DNA of 13,712 bases from an uncultured Ruminococcus sp. (GTDB taxonomy: Bacteria > Bacillota > Clostridia > Oscillospirales > Ruminococcaceae). Both the position numbers and the translations under genes were made by a program. The notes beneath the pieces were generated by a model. The model was given only the letters and a program-made list of their open reading frames with translations, was not told the origin of the DNA and did no database searches. The stretch spans positions 1-13,712 of the forward strand of contig UQQA01000063.1 in the NCBI GenBank assembly GCA_900543105.1, given 5' to 3'. Positions 13,652-13,712 of this stretch are shown here, in pieces; within the stretch, counting starts at the first letter, position 1; the number at the start of each line of letters is the position of its first letter.

Positions 13652-13712
13652 TGTTGCCGTCCTTCATAACAAGGATAACATCGCTTTCCTTGATTGTTGA
13701 AAGTCTGTGGGC
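13644..13712 (-). pseudogene. Inverted C-terminal fragment of the second ABC subunit (H-loop region)
   Basis: Read from the window edge on the minus strand, the frame is AHRLSTIKESDVILVMKDGN then IIE. This is the classic H-loop and following strand of an ABC exporter ATPase, exactly what should follow, after a gap of about 15 residues, the point where the plus-strand gene stops. The two reading directions meet at GTTCAAT (13643-13649), which codes for part of RVQ forwards and IIE backwards. The segment continues beyond the window. Confidence 0.8.

Overview
The window looks like chromosomal DNA from a low-to-mid GC Firmicute, most likely a Ruminococcus-type member of the Oscillospiraceae/Clostridia. 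The reasons are strong AAAGGAGG-type ribosome binding sites, near-consensus TTGACA/TATAAT promoters, TTG starts, a LytTR response regulator, a BmrCD/TM287-288-type ABC pair, and intergenic hairpin repeats of the GGGCGGAT...ATCCGCCCCTACGG kind, which I recall as common in gut Ruminococcus genomes. No rRNA, tRNA, CRISPR array, insertion sequence or phage gene was seen. Genus-level placement is inference.

Left part (1-6830, all minus strand): a polyamine cluster, read right to left. speD (S-adenosylmethionine decarboxylase) has its own near-perfect promoter. It is followed by an unassigned DUF3592-like membrane protein, then speA (PLP arginine-type decarboxylase), speE (aminopropyltransferase), speB (agmatinase, overlapping speE), and a CLC-family gene with the motifs of the fluoride/proton antiporter clade. 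Together speA, speB, speD and speE are sufficient for arginine to agmatine to putrescine to spermidine. Two intergenic gaps, after speD and after speA, are filled by composite repeats of about 215-220 bp with short inverted ends that run into the stop codons.

Middle part (6830-9870): a non-coding stretch with a decayed coding fragment, then a minus-strand LytTR response regulator ending in a clear terminator, then a CNNM/HlyC-type CBS-domain membrane protein with its own promoter. A 59-residue coiled-coil gene missing from simple ORF calling has a perfect consensus promoter, a good ribosome binding site and a strong terminator. A third, degenerate repeat copy lies downstream of that terminator.

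Right part (9828-13712, plus strand): a consensus promoter drives gtrA and two half-transporter genes of a heterodimeric ABC exporter, packed with zero or negative spacing. The first ABC subunit carries the degenerate catalytic residues (Asp for Glu, Gln for the H-loop His), and the second carries the canonical Walker B Glu.

The most unusual observation is at the right edge. The second ABC gene stops abruptly after Walker B/D-loop, and the following ~62 bases, read on the opposite strand, encode exactly the missing H-loop segment. This is a small inversion within the gene, or a fold-back chimera at a contig end.
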